A stretch of DNA of 64,000 nt from Streptomyces sp. NBC_01750 (GTDB lineage: Bacteria; Actinomycetota; Actinomycetes; Streptomycetales; Streptomycetaceae). A model generated the notes under the pieces. The model was given only the letters and a program-made list of their open reading frames with translations. It was not told the origin of the DNA and searched no databases. A program made the translations under genes and the position numbers. Within the stretch, counting starts at the first letter, position 1. Each line of letters begins with the position of its first letter. Below are positions 52,002 to 62,451 of the stretch, one piece after another. The stretch spans positions 6,450,001 to 6,514,000 of the forward strand of contig NZ_CP109137.1 in assembly GCF_035918095.1 (NCBI RefSeq), read 5' to 3'.

Positions 52002-55000
52002 GTGGAGTCTGGCGTGGCGGCGCGTGGCAAGAACACGCGCGCGAAAGGCGGACGGGCCCGGAACAATGGGACGACCGAAGTGGACGCGGCAGCCCTGAAC
52101 AGGCTGCTGGCGGCTCTGGTGTCGATGCGGGACGGAAACTTCCGCAGGCGTCTGACCGTGTCCGGCGACGGCGTTATGTCCGAAATTGCCGCTGTATTCA
52201 ACGAAGTCGCCGACCGTAATCTCCACCTCACGGGTGAGCTCGCACGGGTACGCAGGATGGTCGGGCGCGAGGGGAAGCTGACCGAGCGGCTGGAGACGGG
52301 GGCCTGTGAGGGCTCCTGGGCGGCCGCGATCGACGCCTCGAACGCCCTGGTGGACGATCTGGCGCGGCCGGTGTCCGAGGTGGGACGGGTGCTCTCGGCG
52401 GTCGCCGAGGGTGACCTGGAGCAGCGTATGGAGCTGCGCTCGCACGCTGTGGACAGGGCGGACGGGTCCGACGGGAACGTACGGCCGCTGCGCGGCGAGT
52501 TCCTGAAGGTCGCGCGGACCGTGAACAACCTGGTCGACCAGTTGTCGGCGTTCACCGACGAGGTGACGCGGGTGGCGCTGGAGGTCGGTACCGAGGGCAA
52601 ACTCGGTGGCCAGGCCCAGGTGCGCGGAATGTCCGGTTCGTGGAAGGATCTCACGGATTCGGTCAACACCATGGCGTACCGATTGACCGCACAGGTGCGT
52701 GACATTGCTCTCGTCACCACGGCGGTAGCCAAGGGCGATCTGTCGCGCAAGGTCACCGTCCATGTGGCCGGCGAGATGCTTCAGCTGAAGAACACCGTCA
52801 ACACGATGGTCGACCAGCTGTCCTCTTTCTCTTCCGAGGTGACCCGCGTCGCCCGGGAGGTCGGCACGGAGGGCGAGCTCGGCGGGCAGGCGGCGGTGCC
52901 CGGTGTGGCAGGTGTGTGGAAAGACCTCACCGATTCGGTGAACACCATGGCCGGAAACCTCACCTCCCAAGTGCGCGGTATCGCCGAGGTGACAACGGCG
53001 GTCGCCAATGGCGATCTGTCGCAGAAGGTCACGGTGAGCGCGCGCGGTGAGGTGGCTCAACTCGCCGAGACGATCAACCAGATGACCGAGACGCTGCGTA
53101 CATTCGCGGACGAGGTCACCCGGGTGGCGAGCGAGGTCGGGGCCGAGGGTCTGCTCGGCGGGCAGGCGCAGGTGCCGGGCGCGGCCGGGACCTGGAAGGA
53201 CCTCACCGATTCGGTGAACACCGTCTTCCGCAATCTGACCACTCAGGTGCGGGACATCGCGCAGGTGACGACGGCGGTCGCGAACGGTGATCTGTCGCAG
53301 AAGGTCACGGTCGATGTCGCGGGCGAGATGCTGGAGCTGAAGAACACCGTCAACACGATGGTGGACCAGCTGCAGTCCTTCGGTTCCCAGGTGACGCGGG
53401 TTGCCCGGGAGGTCGGCGTCGAGGGCCGGCTCGGCGGTCAGGCCGAGGTGCCGGGGGCGGCGGGTACGTGGAAGGACCTCACCGATTCGGTGAACACGGC
53501 GTTCCGTAACCTCACCGGCCAGGTGCGGGACATCGCGCAGGTGACGACGGCGGTCGCCAATGGTGATCTGTCGCAGAAGGTCACGGTCGATGTCGCGGGC
53601 GAGATGCTGGAGCTGAAGAACACCGTCAACACGATGGTGGCGCAGCTGTCCTCGTTCGCCGACCAGGTCACGCGGATGGCGCGGGATGTGGGTACGGAGG
53701 GCCGCCTCGGCGGCCAGGCGCGAGTCGACGGCGTCAGCGGTACCTGGAAAGAACTCACCGACTCCGTCAACTTCATGGCGGGGAACCTGACTTCGCAGGT
53801 GCGGCAGATCGCCCAGGTGACGACAGCGGTGGCCCGTGGTGATCTGTCGCAGAAGATCGACGTGGACGCGCGCGGCGAGATCCTGGAGCTGAAGAACACC
53901 ATCAACACGATGGTCGACCAGCTCTCCGCGTTCGCCGAGCAGGTGACCCGGGTGGCCCGCGAGGTGGGCACTGACGGCCGGCTCGGCGGTCAGGCGCAGG
54001 TGCCGGGCGTTGCCGGTGTGTGGCGCGATCTGACGGACTCCGTGAACGGTATGGCCGAGAATCTCACCGGTCAGGTCCGTAACATCGCGCAGGTCGCCAC
54101 CGCCGTGGCCCGTGGTGATCTGTCGCAGAAGATCGACGTGGACGCGCGCGGCGAGATCCTGGAGCTGAAGAACACCCTCAACACGATGGTGGACCAGCTC
54201 TCGAACTTTGCCGAGCAGGTGACCCGGGTGGCCCGTGAGGTGGGCACCGAGGGCATCCTCGGCGGCCAGGCCGAGGTGCAGGGAGTTTCCGGTACCTGGA
54301 AGGACCTCACGCAGTCCGTCAACTTCATGGCCAACAACCTGACCTCGCAGGTGCGCAATATCGCCGAAGTGACGACCGCGGTGGCCAAGGGCGACCTGTC
54401 GAAGAAGATCACTGTCGATGCCAAGGGCGAGATCCTCGAACTGGTGACGACGGTCAACACGATGGTCGACCAGCTGCTGGACTTCGCCGACGAGGTGACC
54501 AGGGTCGCCCGTGAGGTGGGTACGGAAGGTGTGCTGGGTGGTCAGGCGCGGGTGCGCGGCGTCACCGGCATCTGGAAGGACCTCAGCGACAACGTCAACC
54601 TGATGGCCAACAACCTCACCAATCAGGTGCGGAACATCTCGCGGGTCTCCGCAGCGGTTGCCAACGGTGATCTGACGAAGAAGGTGACGGTCGAGGCGAG
54701 CGGCGAGGTCGCCGAACTCGCCGACACCGTCAACACCATGGTGACGACGCTGTCGTCGTTCGCCGACGAGGTGACCCGGGTGGCCCGTGAGGTGGGCACC
54801 GAGGGCGAGCTGGGCGGTCAGGCCCATGTGCCGGGCGTCTCCGGAACCTGGAAGGACCTCACCGAGTCCGTGAACTCGATGGCGTCCAATCTGACCGGCC
54901 AGGTGCGGCAGATCGCCACGGTCACCACCGCCATCGCCAAGGGCGACCTCACCAGGAAGATCGACATCGATGCGCGGGGCGAGATCCTCGAGCTGAAGAC

Positions 55001-57485
55001 CACCATCAACACCATGGTCGACCAGCTGTCCTCGTTCGCCGAGGAGGTCACCCGGGTGGCCCGTGAGGTGGGTACGGACGGGCAGCTGGGCGGTCAGGCG
55101 CGGGTGCGGGACGTCGACGGCACCTGGAGGGACCTCACCGAATCGGTGAACGAGATGGCCGGGAACCTCACCCGCCAGGTGCGGGCGATCGCGGCCGTCG
55201 CGACCGCGGTGACCCGTGGCGATCTCAACCTCAAGATCGATGTGGACGCGGCGGGCGAGATCCAGGTTCTGCAGGACAACATCAATACGATGATCGCGAA
55301 CCTCCGCGACACCACCCTCGCCAATGAGGAACAGGACTGGCTCAAGGGCAACCTGGCCCGTATCTCGGGTCTGATGCAGGGCAGGCGCGACCTGGAAGAC
55401 GTGGCTTCACTGATCATGAGTGAGCTCACGCCGGTCGTCTCCGCGCAGCACGGCGCGTTCTTCCTGGCGATGGCGACGAGCGGCGGTCCGGATGTGTCCG
55501 ACGCCGGGGAGATGTCGTACGAGCTGTGCATGCGCGGCAGTTACGGCTATTCCGCGGGTCTGATGCCGACCTCGTTCCGGCCGGGCGAGACCCTCATCGG
55601 CACCGCCGCCGAGGAGAAGCGGACCATCCAGGTCAATGTGCCGCCGGGCTACCTGAGGATCTCCTCGGGGCTCGGTGAGGCCTCGCCGGCGTATGTGATC
55701 GTGCTGCCCGTGCTGTTCGAGGGGAAGGTCCTCGGTGTGATCGAGCTGGCGTCGTTCCAGCCCTTCACGCAGATCCAGCGCGACTTCCTGAACCAGATCG
55801 CCGAGATGATCGCGACGAGCGTCAACACCATCAGCGTCAATACGAAGACCGAGGTGCTGCTCAAGCAGTCGCAGGAGCTGACCGAGCAGCTGCGTGAACG
55901 CTCCGCGGAGCTGGAGAACCGGCAGAAGGCGCTCCAGGCCTCCAACGCCGAGCTGGAGGAGAAGGCCGAACTGCTGGCGCAGCAGAACCGCGACATCGAG
56001 GTGAAGAACACCGAGATCGAAGAGGCCAGGCAGGTGCTGGAGGAACGCGCCGAGCAGCTCGCGGTCTCGATGCGCTACAAGTCGGAGTTCCTGGCGAACA
56101 TGTCGCACGAGCTGCGTACGCCGCTCAACTCCCTCCTGATCCTCGCCAAGTTGCTCGCGGACAACGCCGAGGGCAATCTCTCGCCGAAGCAGGTGGAATT
56201 CGCAGAGACGATCCATGGCGCGGGCTCCGATCTGCTGCAGCTGATCAACGACATCCTCGATCTGTCGAAGGTCGAGGCGGGCAAGATGGACGTCAGTCCG
56301 ACGCGTATCGCGCTGGTGCAGCTCGTCGACTATGTGGAGGCGACCTTCCGGCCGCTGACCGCTGAGAAGGGTCTCGACTTCTCCGTACGGGTTTCGCCGG
56401 AGCTGCCCGCGACGCTGCACACAGACGAACAGCGGCTGCTGCAGGTGCTGCGCAACCTCCTGTCCAACGCGGTGAAGTTCACCGACAGCGGGGCGGTGGA
56501 GCTGGTGATCCGGCCGGCAAGCGCCGATGTGCCGCAGTCGATCCGCGAACAGCTGCTGGAGGCCGGTTCGCTGCGGGACGCGGACGGCGATCTGATCGCC
56601 TTCTCGGTCACCGACACAGGTATCGGGATCGCGGCCGGCAAGATGCGCGTGATCTTCGAGGCGTTCAAGCAGGCCGACGGTACGACGAGCCGTAAGTACG
56701 GCGGTACGGGCCTGGGCCTGTCGATCAGCCGGGAGATCGCCCGGCTGCTCGGCGGCGAGATCCATGCGGCGAGCGAACCGGGCCGCGGCTCGACGTTCAC
56801 CCTCTATCTGCCTCTTCACCCGAGCGAACTGCCGCCGCAGGGCTACCCTCAGCTCGCTCCCGGCGCGGTCGACCCGCAGGGCGCCGCCGACGGCGATGTG
56901 GAGGACCTGGGCCGGCAGGCGCAGACGGCCGCGTCCGCCGATGTCCACGCCGGCCCGGCGGCACTGTTCCGGCGTCGCCGCAAGGCGCTGGGCGCCGTGG
57001 ACCAGCGCCCGGCGCTGCCCGGCCAACTGGGCGGCCCCGCGGCGTGCCAGGAGCAGTGGGCGGCGAACGGCAGCCAGGAGACTCCGGATCCGCGGCGCAC
57101 CTTCGCCTTCGACGGCGAGAAGGTGCTGATCGTCGATGACGACATCCGCAATGTCTTCGCGCTCACCAGCGTTCTGGAGCAGCACGGGCTGTCGGTGCTG
57201 TACGCGGAGAACGGCCGCGAGGGCATCGAAGTGCTGGAGCAGCACGACGATGTGACGGTCGTACTGATGGACATCATGATGCCGGAGATGGACGGGTACG
57301 CGACGACGACGGCGATCCGCAGGATGCCGCAGTTCGCCGGTCTGCCGATCATCGCGCTCACCGCGAAGGCGATGAAGGGCGACCGGGAGAAGGCCATCGA
57401 GTCGGGCGCTTCCGACTATGTCACCAAGCCGGTCGATCCCGACCATTTGCTCTCGGTGATGGAGCAGTGGATGCGCCGGGAGTGA
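52002..57485 (+). CDS. osaA: OsaA: hybrid histidine kinase with a giant HAMP array
   Basis: An 1827-residue cytosolic sensor kinase. About residues 20-1110 are a HAMP array: ten near-copies of an LTxQVRxIAxVTTAVAxGDLSxK...[10 protein letters not shown] module plus a divergent first one, spaced 92 residues apart, with a second HAMP-like half ([19 protein letters not shown]...WKDLTDSVN) between them. Next are a GAF domain (about 1130-1280), a coiled coil, HisKA with phospho-His1369 ([11 protein letters not shown]), HATPase ([24 protein letters not shown]) and a receiver domain with Asp1757 ([11 protein letters not shown]). No transmembrane segment is seen, so it senses internally. In S. coelicolor OsaA is required for osmoadaptation and acts with OsaB. 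GTG 52002 follows GGGAGGG. Confidence 0.92.
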   Translation: MESGVAARGKNTRAKGGRARNNGTTEVDAAALNRLLAALVSMRDGNFRRRLTVSGDGVMSEIAAVFNEVADRNLHLTGELARVRRMVGREGKLTERLETGACEGSWAAAIDASNALVDDLARPVSEVGRVLSAVAEGDLEQRMELRSHAVDRADGSDGNVRPLRGEFLKVARTVNNLVDQLSAFTDEVTRVALEVGTEGKLGGQAQVRGMSGSWKDLTDSVNTMAYRLTAQVRDIALVTTAVAKGDLSRKVTVHVAGEMLQLKNTVNTMVDQLSSFSSEVTRVAREVGTEGELGGQAAVPGVAGVWKDLTDSVNTMAGNLTSQVRGIAEVTTAVANGDLSQKVTVSARGEVAQLAETINQMTETLRTFADEVTRVASEVGAEGLLGGQAQVPGAAGTWKDLTDSVNTVFRNLTTQVRDIAQVTTAVANGDLSQKVTVDVAGEMLELKNTVNTMVDQLQSFGSQVTRVAREVGVEGRLGGQAEVPGAAGTWKDLTDSVNTAFRNLTGQVRDIAQVTTAVANGDLSQKVTVDVAGEMLELKNTVNTMVAQLSSFADQVTRMARDVGTEGRLGGQARVDGVSGTWKELTDSVNFMAGNLTSQVRQIAQVTTAVARGDLSQKIDVDARGEILELKNTINTMVDQLSAFAEQVTRVAREVGTDGRLGGQAQVPGVAGVWRDLTDSVNGMAENLTGQVRNIAQVATAVARGDLSQKIDVDARGEILELKNTLNTMVDQLSNFAEQVTRVAREVGTEGILGGQAEVQGVSGTWKDLTQSVNFMANNLTSQVRNIAEVTTAVAKGDLSKKITVDAKGEILELVTTVNTMVDQLLDFADEVTRVAREVGTEGVLGGQARVRGVTGIWKDLSDNVNLMANNLTNQVRNISRVSAAVANGDLTKKVTVEASGEVAELADTVNTMVTTLSSFADEVTRVAREVGTEGELGGQAHVPGVSGTWKDLTESVNSMASNLTGQVRQIATVTTAIAKGDLTRKIDIDARGEILELKTTINTMVDQLSSFAEEVTRVAREVGTDGQLGGQARVRDVDGTWRDLTESVNEMAGNLTRQVRAIAAVATAVTRGDLNLKIDVDAAGEIQVLQDNINTMIANLRDTTLANEEQDWLKGNLARISGLMQGRRDLEDVASLIMSELTPVVSAQHGAFFLAMATSGGPDVSDAGEMSYELCMRGSYGYSAGLMPTSFRPGETLIGTAAEEKRTIQVNVPPGYLRISSGLGEASPAYVIVLPVLFEGKVLGVIELASFQPFTQIQRDFLNQIAEMIATSVNTISVNTKTEVLLKQSQELTEQLRERSAELENRQKALQASNAELEEKAELLAQQNRDIEVKNTEIEEARQVLEERAEQLAVSMRYKSEFLANMSHELRTPLNSLLILAKLLADNAEGNLSPKQVEFAETIHGAGSDLLQLINDILDLSKVEAGKMDVSPTRIALVQLVDYVEATFRPLTAEKGLDFSVRVSPELPATLHTDEQRLLQVLRNLLSNAVKFTDSGAVELVIRPASADVPQSIREQLLEAGSLRDADGDLIAFSVTDTGIGIAAGKMRVIFEAFKQADGTTSRKYGGTGLGLSISREIARLLGGEIHAASEPGRGSTFTLYLPLHPSELPPQGYPQLAPGAVDPQGAADGDVEDLGRQAQTAASADVHAGPAALFRRRRKALGAVDQRPALPGQLGGPAACQEQWAANGSQETPDPRRTFAFDGEKVLIVDDDIRNVFALTSVLEQHGLSVLYAENGREGIEVLEQHDDVTVVLMDIMMPEMDGYATTTAIRRMPQFAGLPIIALTAKAMKGDREKAIESGASDYVTKPVDPDHLLSVMEQWMRRE
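52515..55290 (+). repeat. Internal 276-bp direct repeats in osaA
   Basis: The HAMP array is repeated in the DNA as well as in the protein. Ten copies with 276-bp (92-codon) spacing can be followed. Some neighbours, such as those near 53245-53362 and 53521-53640, are almost identical for over 100 bases. This invites unequal recombination and copy-number change. Confidence 0.8.
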
Positions 57486-57729
57486 TCGATGGCCGCACGG
57501 TTCAACGCGAGTTGCTGACTGACTGTGGCCGATGGCGTGTGAGACGGCGGTATTCGGGGAACCTTCTGGTCTCCCACCACGTTTCTGCTACGTGCACAGT
57601 GACATCGCGGTGACAGGGTGTGGCGACAGGCGGGGTGCGGCTACCATGACCGGCACAAGGACGGGCGGCGCAAGGGAGTCGTCCCCTGGGGCGGCGCCCG
57701 GTGCACATCCGGGACGAGGAGGACGGGCC

Positions 57730-58413
57730 ATGGTGCAGAAGGCCAAGATCCTCCTGGTCGATGACCGGCCGGAGAATCTGCTGGCGCTGGAGGCCATCCT
57801 CTCTGCGCTCGATCAGACACTGGTGCGGGCATCGTCAGGGGAGGAAGCGCTCAAAGCGCTACTGACGGACGACTTCGCGGTCATTCTGCTGGATGTCCAG
57901 ATGCCGGGCATGGACGGATTCGAGACGGCCGCGCACATCAAGCGGCGCGAGCGGACCCGGGACATCCCGATCATCTTTCTCACCGCGATCAACCACGGCC
58001 CGCACCACACCTTCCGGGGTTATGCCGCGGGCGCGGTCGACTACATTTCCAAACCGTTCGACCCGTGGGTGCTGCGCGCGAAGGTCTCGGTCTTCGTCGA
58101 GCTCTATATGAAGAACTGCCAACTGCGTGAGCAGGCCGCGCTGCTGCGGCTCCAGCTGGAGGGCGGCGGCCAGGCGAGTCCGGGCGACACCAAGGAGCCG
58201 GCAGGCCTCCTCGCCGAGCTCTCCGCGCGGCTCGCGGCAGTTGAGGAACAGGCGGAAGCGCTGTCCAAGCAGCTCGACGAAGACTCGGCGGACGCCGCGG
58301 CCGTAGCCACCGCTGCCCATCTCGAACGCAAACTGACCGGCCTGCGCCGGGCACTGGACGCGCTGGAGCCCGGGGCCGGCGGCGGTGCGCCAACACTCCC
58401 CTCGCAGAACTGA
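57730..58413 (+). CDS. osaB: OsaB: response regulator with C-terminal coiled coil
   Basis: A 227-residue response regulator. The receiver domain (about 5-125) has the acidic pocket VDDRPENL, phospho-acceptor Asp55 (LLDVQMPGMDG), Thr in FLTAI and Lys in YISKPF. There is no DNA-binding domain; the rest is a Glu/Gln/Ala-rich coiled coil (LAARLAAVEEQAEALSKQLDED ... LERKLTGLRRALDALE) fit for protein contacts. The start is ATG 57730 behind GAGGAGG. The gap of 244 bases from osaA suggests its own promoter; the S. coelicolor osaB is reported to respond to osmotic stress. No GGGTAT-like SigB -10 stands out here. Confidence 0.88.
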   Translation: MVQKAKILLVDDRPENLLALEAILSALDQTLVRASSGEEALKALLTDDFAVILLDVQMPGMDGFETAAHIKRRERTRDIPIIFLTAINHGPHHTFRGYAAGAVDYISKPFDPWVLRAKVSVFVELYMKNCQLREQAALLRLQLEGGGQASPGDTKEPAGLLAELSARLAAVEEQAEALSKQLDEDSADAAAVATAAHLERKLTGLRRALDALEPGAGGGAPTLPSQN

Positions 58414-58515
58414 ACGGCTGCCGCACGCTTGAGGGAGCGTCAGCTTCCCGCCTCCATCCGGGCGACACGAACGGGTGAAGCAGTAGGCACACGTGTCCCC
58501 TGCCGTCGACACCGG

Positions 58516-58521
58516 TAACCT
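58516..58521 (+). promoter_or_regulatory. -10 element for a possibly leaderless ftsK mRNA
   Basis: TAACCT (TANNNT) ends seven bases before the ATG at 58529. That ATG has no Shine-Dalgarno. Confidence 0.35.
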
Positions 58522-58528
58522 CACCACC

Positions 58529-61303
58529 ATGGCCTCACGTACGTCCGGCAAGGGTTCCCAGGGCGCGGCGGGCACCGCGAAGCCGCGCGCCGGCCGTACG
58601 ACCGGCGCCGCGAAGAAGGCGGCGCCCGCCAAGAAGACCGCCGCGAAGAAGAGCGCGCCCGCGAAGAAGGCACCCGCCAGGAAGGCGGGGGCCAAGAAAG
58701 CTGCTGCGCCGAGACCGGCACCGTCCCCCACGGGCGGCGTGTACCGGCTCGCGCGCGCTCTCTGGCTCGGCCTCGCACACGCCGTGGGGGCGATGTTCCG
58801 CGGCATAGGGCGCGGCGCGAAGGGACTCGACCCGGCGCACCGCAAGGACGGTCTGGCGCTCCTGCTCCTCGGTCTGGCCCTGATTGTCGCCGCCGGTACC
58901 TGGTCCAATCTGAGCGGTCCGGTCGGCGATCTCGTCGAGATGCTGGTGACCGGCGCCTTCGGCCGGCTCGATCTGCTCGTGCCGATACTGCTGGCTGCCA
59001 TCGCCGTGCGCCTGATCCTCTATCCCGAGAAGCCCGAGGCCAACGGCCGGATCGTGATCGGACTGTCCGCGCTCGTCGTCGGTGTGCTCGGCCAGGTCCA
59101 CATCGCCTGCGGCACGCCGGGCCGCGAGGAGGGCACCGAGGCGATGCAGGACGCGGGCGGCCTGATCGGCTGGGCCGCATCCAAGCCGCTGATCTTCACC
59201 ATGGGTGAGGTGCTCGCCGTACCGCTGCTCGTGCTGCTCACTCTCTTCGGTCTGCTCGTGGTCACCGCGACGCCCGTCAACGCCATTCCGCAGCGGCTGC
59301 GGCTGCTCGGCTCCAAGCTGGGTATCGCCGAACCGCCGTACGACGCCGGGGCCGAGGCCAGGGACGACGAGCGGTACGAGGACCAGTGGCGCGAGGCGGT
59401 GCCCGGCCGCAGGCGCCGCCCGTCCGCGCGCCGGAGCGAGGAGTCGGCGGAGTTCGACGCGGACCATGCGGAGGAGGAGGCGCTCACCAGGCGCCGACGG
59501 CCGCGCAGGGCTTCCGTGCAGCCTGCTCTGCACCGCCCGATGGACGCCGTGGACGTGGCCGCGGCGGCCGCCGCGGCACTCGACGGGGCCGTACTGAACG
59601 GAATGCCGCCCTCGCCGCTCGTCGCCGATCTCACCCGGGACGTCACCGCCGAACGACAGCGGGCCGCCACTCCCGTGCCGAGCGCGCGCGAGCCCGAACA
59701 GCCGGATCAGGAGGAGCGGAAACAGAAGGAGCGCGAGCCGAACTCGTCCGTTCCGGACCTGACCAAGTCCGCGCCCGCCGAGTCCCACCCCCTGCCGTCG
59801 CGCGCCGAGCAGCTGCAGCTCTCCGGCGACATCACCTACGCGCTGCCCTCCCTCGACCTGCTGGAGCGGGGCGGCCCCGGAAAGACGCGCAGCGCCGCCA
59901 ATGACGCGGTCGTCGCCTCGCTCAGCAATGTCTTCATGGAGTTCAAGGTCGACGCGGCCGTCACCGGCTTCACCCGCGGCCCGACGGTCACCCGGTACGA
60001 GGTGGAGCTGGGCCCGGCCGTGAAGGTCGAGCGGATCACCGCGCTCACCAAGAACATCGCTTACGCCGTCGCCAGCCCGGACGTCCGGATCATCTCCCCG
60101 ATCCCCGGCAAGTCCGCGGTCGGCATCGAGATCCCGAACTCCGACCGCGAGATGGTCAACCTCGGCGACGTACTGCGCCTCGCGGACGCCGCGGGGGACG
60201 AGCATCCGATGCTGGTCGCGCTCGGCAAGGACGTCGAGGGCGGCTATGTGATGGCCAATCTCGCGAAGATGCCGCACGTCCTGGTCGCCGGCGCGACCGG
60301 ATCAGGAAAGTCGTCCTGCATCAACTGTCTGATCACCTCGGTGATGGTGCGGGCGACGCCGGAGGACGTACGGATGGTGCTCGTCGACCCCAAGCGGGTC
60401 GAGCTCACCGCGTACGAGGGCATTCCGCACCTGATCACGCCGATCATCACCAACCCCAAGCGGGCCGCGGAGGCGCTGCAGTGGGTGGTGCGGGAGATGG
60501 ATCTGCGCTACGACGACCTGGCGGCGTACGGCTACCGGCACATCGACGACTTCAACCAGGCCATCAGGAACGGCAAGGTGAAACCGCCGGAGGGCAGCGA
60601 GCGCGAGCTCACCCCGTACCCGTACCTGCTGGTGATCGTCGACGAGCTCGCCGATCTGATGATGGTCGCGCCGCGCGACGTCGAGGACGCCATCGTCCGT
60701 ATCACCCAGCTGGCGCGCGCCGCCGGCATCCATCTGGTATTGGCGACGCAGCGGCCGTCGGTCGATGTCGTCACCGGTCTGATCAAGGCCAATGTGCCCT
60801 CGCGGCTCGCCTTCGCGACCTCCTCGCTCGCCGACAGCCGGGTCATCCTGGACCAGCCGGGCGCGGAGAAGCTGATCGGCAAGGGCGACGGGCTCTTCCT
60901 CCCGATGGGTGCCAACAAGCCCACCCGTATGCAGGGCGCCTTCGTGACCGAGGACGAAGTCGCGGTGGTGGTCCAGCACTGCAAGGATCAGATGGCGCCG
61001 GTCTTCCGCGAGGACGTGGTGGTCGGGACGAAGCAGAAGAAGGAGATCGACGAGGACATCGGCGACGACCTCGATCTGCTCTGCCAGGCCGCCGAGCTGG
61101 TCGTATCCACCCAGTTCGGGTCCACCTCAATGCTTCAGCGGAAGCTGCGTGTCGGCTTCGCGAAGGCGGGCAGACTGATGGATCTAATGGAGTCACGGAA
61201 CATCGTCGGGCCGAGCGAGGGCTCGAAGGCACGCGATGTTCTGGTGAAACCGGACGAACTGGACGGAGTGCTCGCCGTGATACGCGGGGAGTCTCATTCT
61301 TAA
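58529..61303 (+). CDS. ftsK: FtsK/SpoIIIE-family DNA translocase
   Basis: A 924-residue septal DNA pump that clears chromosomes during sporulation septation. The N-terminus is a Lys/Ala/Pro-rich low-complexity arm (about 1-65, AKKAAPAKKTAAKKSAPAKK type), followed by about four transmembrane helices (about 80-245), a charged linker and the motor with Walker A GATGSGKSS (Lys594), Walker B LLVIVDELADLMM, and LATQRPSVDVVTG. A C-terminal winged-helix gamma domain (LLCQAAELVVSTQFGSTSMLQRKLRVGFAKAGRLMDLMES) is present. I chose ATG 58529; GTG 58493 is the in-frame alternative, with a weak site. Coupled growth genes follow. Confidence 0.9.
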   Translation: MASRTSGKGSQGAAGTAKPRAGRTTGAAKKAAPAKKTAAKKSAPAKKAPARKAGAKKAAAPRPAPSPTGGVYRLARALWLGLAHAVGAMFRGIGRGAKGLDPAHRKDGLALLLLGLALIVAAGTWSNLSGPVGDLVEMLVTGAFGRLDLLVPILLAAIAVRLILYPEKPEANGRIVIGLSALVVGVLGQVHIACGTPGREEGTEAMQDAGGLIGWAASKPLIFTMGEVLAVPLLVLLTLFGLLVVTATPVNAIPQRLRLLGSKLGIAEPPYDAGAEARDDERYEDQWREAVPGRRRRPSARRSEESAEFDADHAEEEALTRRRRPRRASVQPALHRPMDAVDVAAAAAAALDGAVLNGMPPSPLVADLTRDVTAERQRAATPVPSAREPEQPDQEERKQKEREPNSSVPDLTKSAPAESHPLPSRAEQLQLSGDITYALPSLDLLERGGPGKTRSAANDAVVASLSNVFMEFKVDAAVTGFTRGPTVTRYEVELGPAVKVERITALTKNIAYAVASPDVRIISPIPGKSAVGIEIPNSDREMVNLGDVLRLADAAGDEHPMLVALGKDVEGGYVMANLAKMPHVLVAGATGSGKSSCINCLITSVMVRATPEDVRMVLVDPKRVELTAYEGIPHLITPIITNPKRAAEALQWVVREMDLRYDDLAAYGYRHIDDFNQAIRNGKVKPPEGSERELTPYPYLLVIVDELADLMMVAPRDVEDAIVRITQLARAAGIHLVLATQRPSVDVVTGLIKANVPSRLAFATSSLADSRVILDQPGAEKLIGKGDGLFLPMGANKPTRMQGAFVTEDEVAVVVQHCKDQMAPVFREDVVVGTKQKKEIDEDIGDDLDLLCQAAELVVSTQFGSTSMLQRKLRVGFAKAGRLMDLMESRNIVGPSEGSKARDVLVKPDELDGVLAVIRGESHS

Positions 61304-61422
61304 GGGTCCGGAGAGCAACCGTTTCCCCCAGTCGTACGTCAAGTTGGAGGGAGGGACAGACAGGTGTCCCACCATCACGGATGTCCGGCCATTCTGATGG
61401 CGTACAAAGTCCCTCCGCCCGG

Positions 61423-61453
61423 TTGCCCCACCCTTTCGTACCACCCATAGACT
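61423..61453 (+). promoter_or_regulatory. Candidate promoter of the RodZ-like gene
   Basis: TTGCCC (61423-61428) and TAGACT (61448-61453) are separated by 19 bases. The GTG start lies 40 bases after the -10. Confidence 0.35.
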
Positions 61454-61493
61454 GAACCTCCAGCAGGTGGTTACACGCTCGAAAGGCGCCCCC

Positions 61494-62360
61494 GTGTCCA
61501 TCGGCAACTCCCCCGAAGACGACCGGCCTTCAATCGAAGACGACCGGCCTTTGACCGAAGACGATCAGCCTTCGATCGAAGACGACCGGCCTTCGATCGG
61601 TCGTGCGCTCCAGCAGGCTCGCATCGACGCAGGTCTGACCGTCGACGAAGTCACGACCTCCACCCGGGTGCGCATTCCCATCGTGCACGGGATCGAAGAC
61701 GACGACTTCTCCCGCTGCGGCGGCGATGTGTACGCCCGCGGGCATATCCGCGCGCTGGCGCGTGCCGTCGGGCTCGACCCCGATCCGCTTGTCGCGCAGT
61801 TCGACGCGGAGCACGGCGGACGGCCTTCGCCGACGCCTGCCGCGCCGCTCTTCGAGGCCGAGCGCATCCGCCCGGAACGGCGCCGCCCCAACTGGACGGC
61901 CGCCATGGTCGCCGCGATCGTCGCCGTGATCGGCTTCGTCGGTTTCACGCTCTTCAACGGCGCGGACGACGGCGGCAAGGGCAGCCATGTCGCGGAGGGG
62001 CCTGCGCCCGAGGAGAAGCCCAGCCCGGCCAAGTCCACGAGCAAGCCCGCCGACCCCAAGCCCGATCCCTCGGACAGCGCCATCGCGGCGGTGCCGAAGG
62101 ACAAGGTGACGGTGAAGCTCTCCGTCCTGGACGACAAGAGCTGGATCTCCGCCAAGTCGCACAACGGCAAGTTGCTCTTCGACGGGACGCTGCTCAAGGG
62201 CGAGTCCAGGACCTTCCAGGACGACGAGCGGGTCGATCTCATCCTCGGCAACGCCGGGGCGATCGAGCTGTTCGTGAACGGCAAGAAGGTCGAGGACCAG
62301 TTCGAGACCGGTCAGGTCGAGCGGCTGTCGTACACAAAGGGCGACCCCGAGGTCGGCTGA
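61494..62360 (+). CDS. RodZ-like membrane protein with HTH domain and DUF4115
   Basis: A 288-residue single-pass protein of the RodZ type, linked elsewhere to cell shape and cell-wall machinery. The N-terminus has four EDDRPSI-type repeats (8-35), then a helix-turn-helix (about 36-100, [38 protein letters not shown]), a basic linker, a transmembrane helix (about 135-155), a Pro/Lys-rich linker and an extracytoplasmic beta-rich DUF4115 domain ([29 protein letters not shown] ... [11 protein letters not shown]). GTG 61494 is chosen for GAAAGG seven bases upstream; GTG 61467 is the longer alternative. It lies between ftsK and rimO. Confidence 0.82.
   Translation: MSIGNSPEDDRPSIEDDRPLTEDDQPSIEDDRPSIGRALQQARIDAGLTVDEVTTSTRVRIPIVHGIEDDDFSRCGGDVYARGHIRALARAVGLDPDPLVAQFDAEHGGRPSPTPAAPLFEAERIRPERRRPNWTAAMVAAIVAVIGFVGFTLFNGADDGGKGSHVAEGPAPEEKPSPAKSTSKPADPKPDPSDSAIAAVPKDKVTVKLSVLDDKSWISAKSHNGKLLFDGTLLKGESRTFQDDERVDLILGNAGAIELFVNGKKVEDQFETGQVERLSYTKGDPEVG
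61515..61598 (+). repeat. Four 21-bp tandem repeats in the RodZ-like gene
   Basis: GAAGACGACCGGCCTTCRATC repeats at 61515, 61536, 61557 and 61578 with few changes. It encodes [21 protein letters not shown] and EDDRPSI. The in-frame unit of 21 bases means copy-number change would not break the gene. Confidence 0.85.
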
Positions 62361-62451
62361 CAGGCCGCTGCTGACGGGCGCCCCAGAGCGTGCGGAGGCC
62401 CGGCAGCCCTCGGGGCCAGGGCGTGGGTCAGGACGAAGTAGTCTTGAGCCC

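Noticed and set aside
52515..55290. CRISPR-like array
   Set aside because: The regular repeats are 276-bp coding units of HAMP modules in one continuous frame, with no spacers.
61353..61400. Short inverted repeats between ftsK and the RodZ-like gene as a terminator
   Set aside because: Stems are only 6 bp and no single long GC hairpin forms; evidence is too weak to call.
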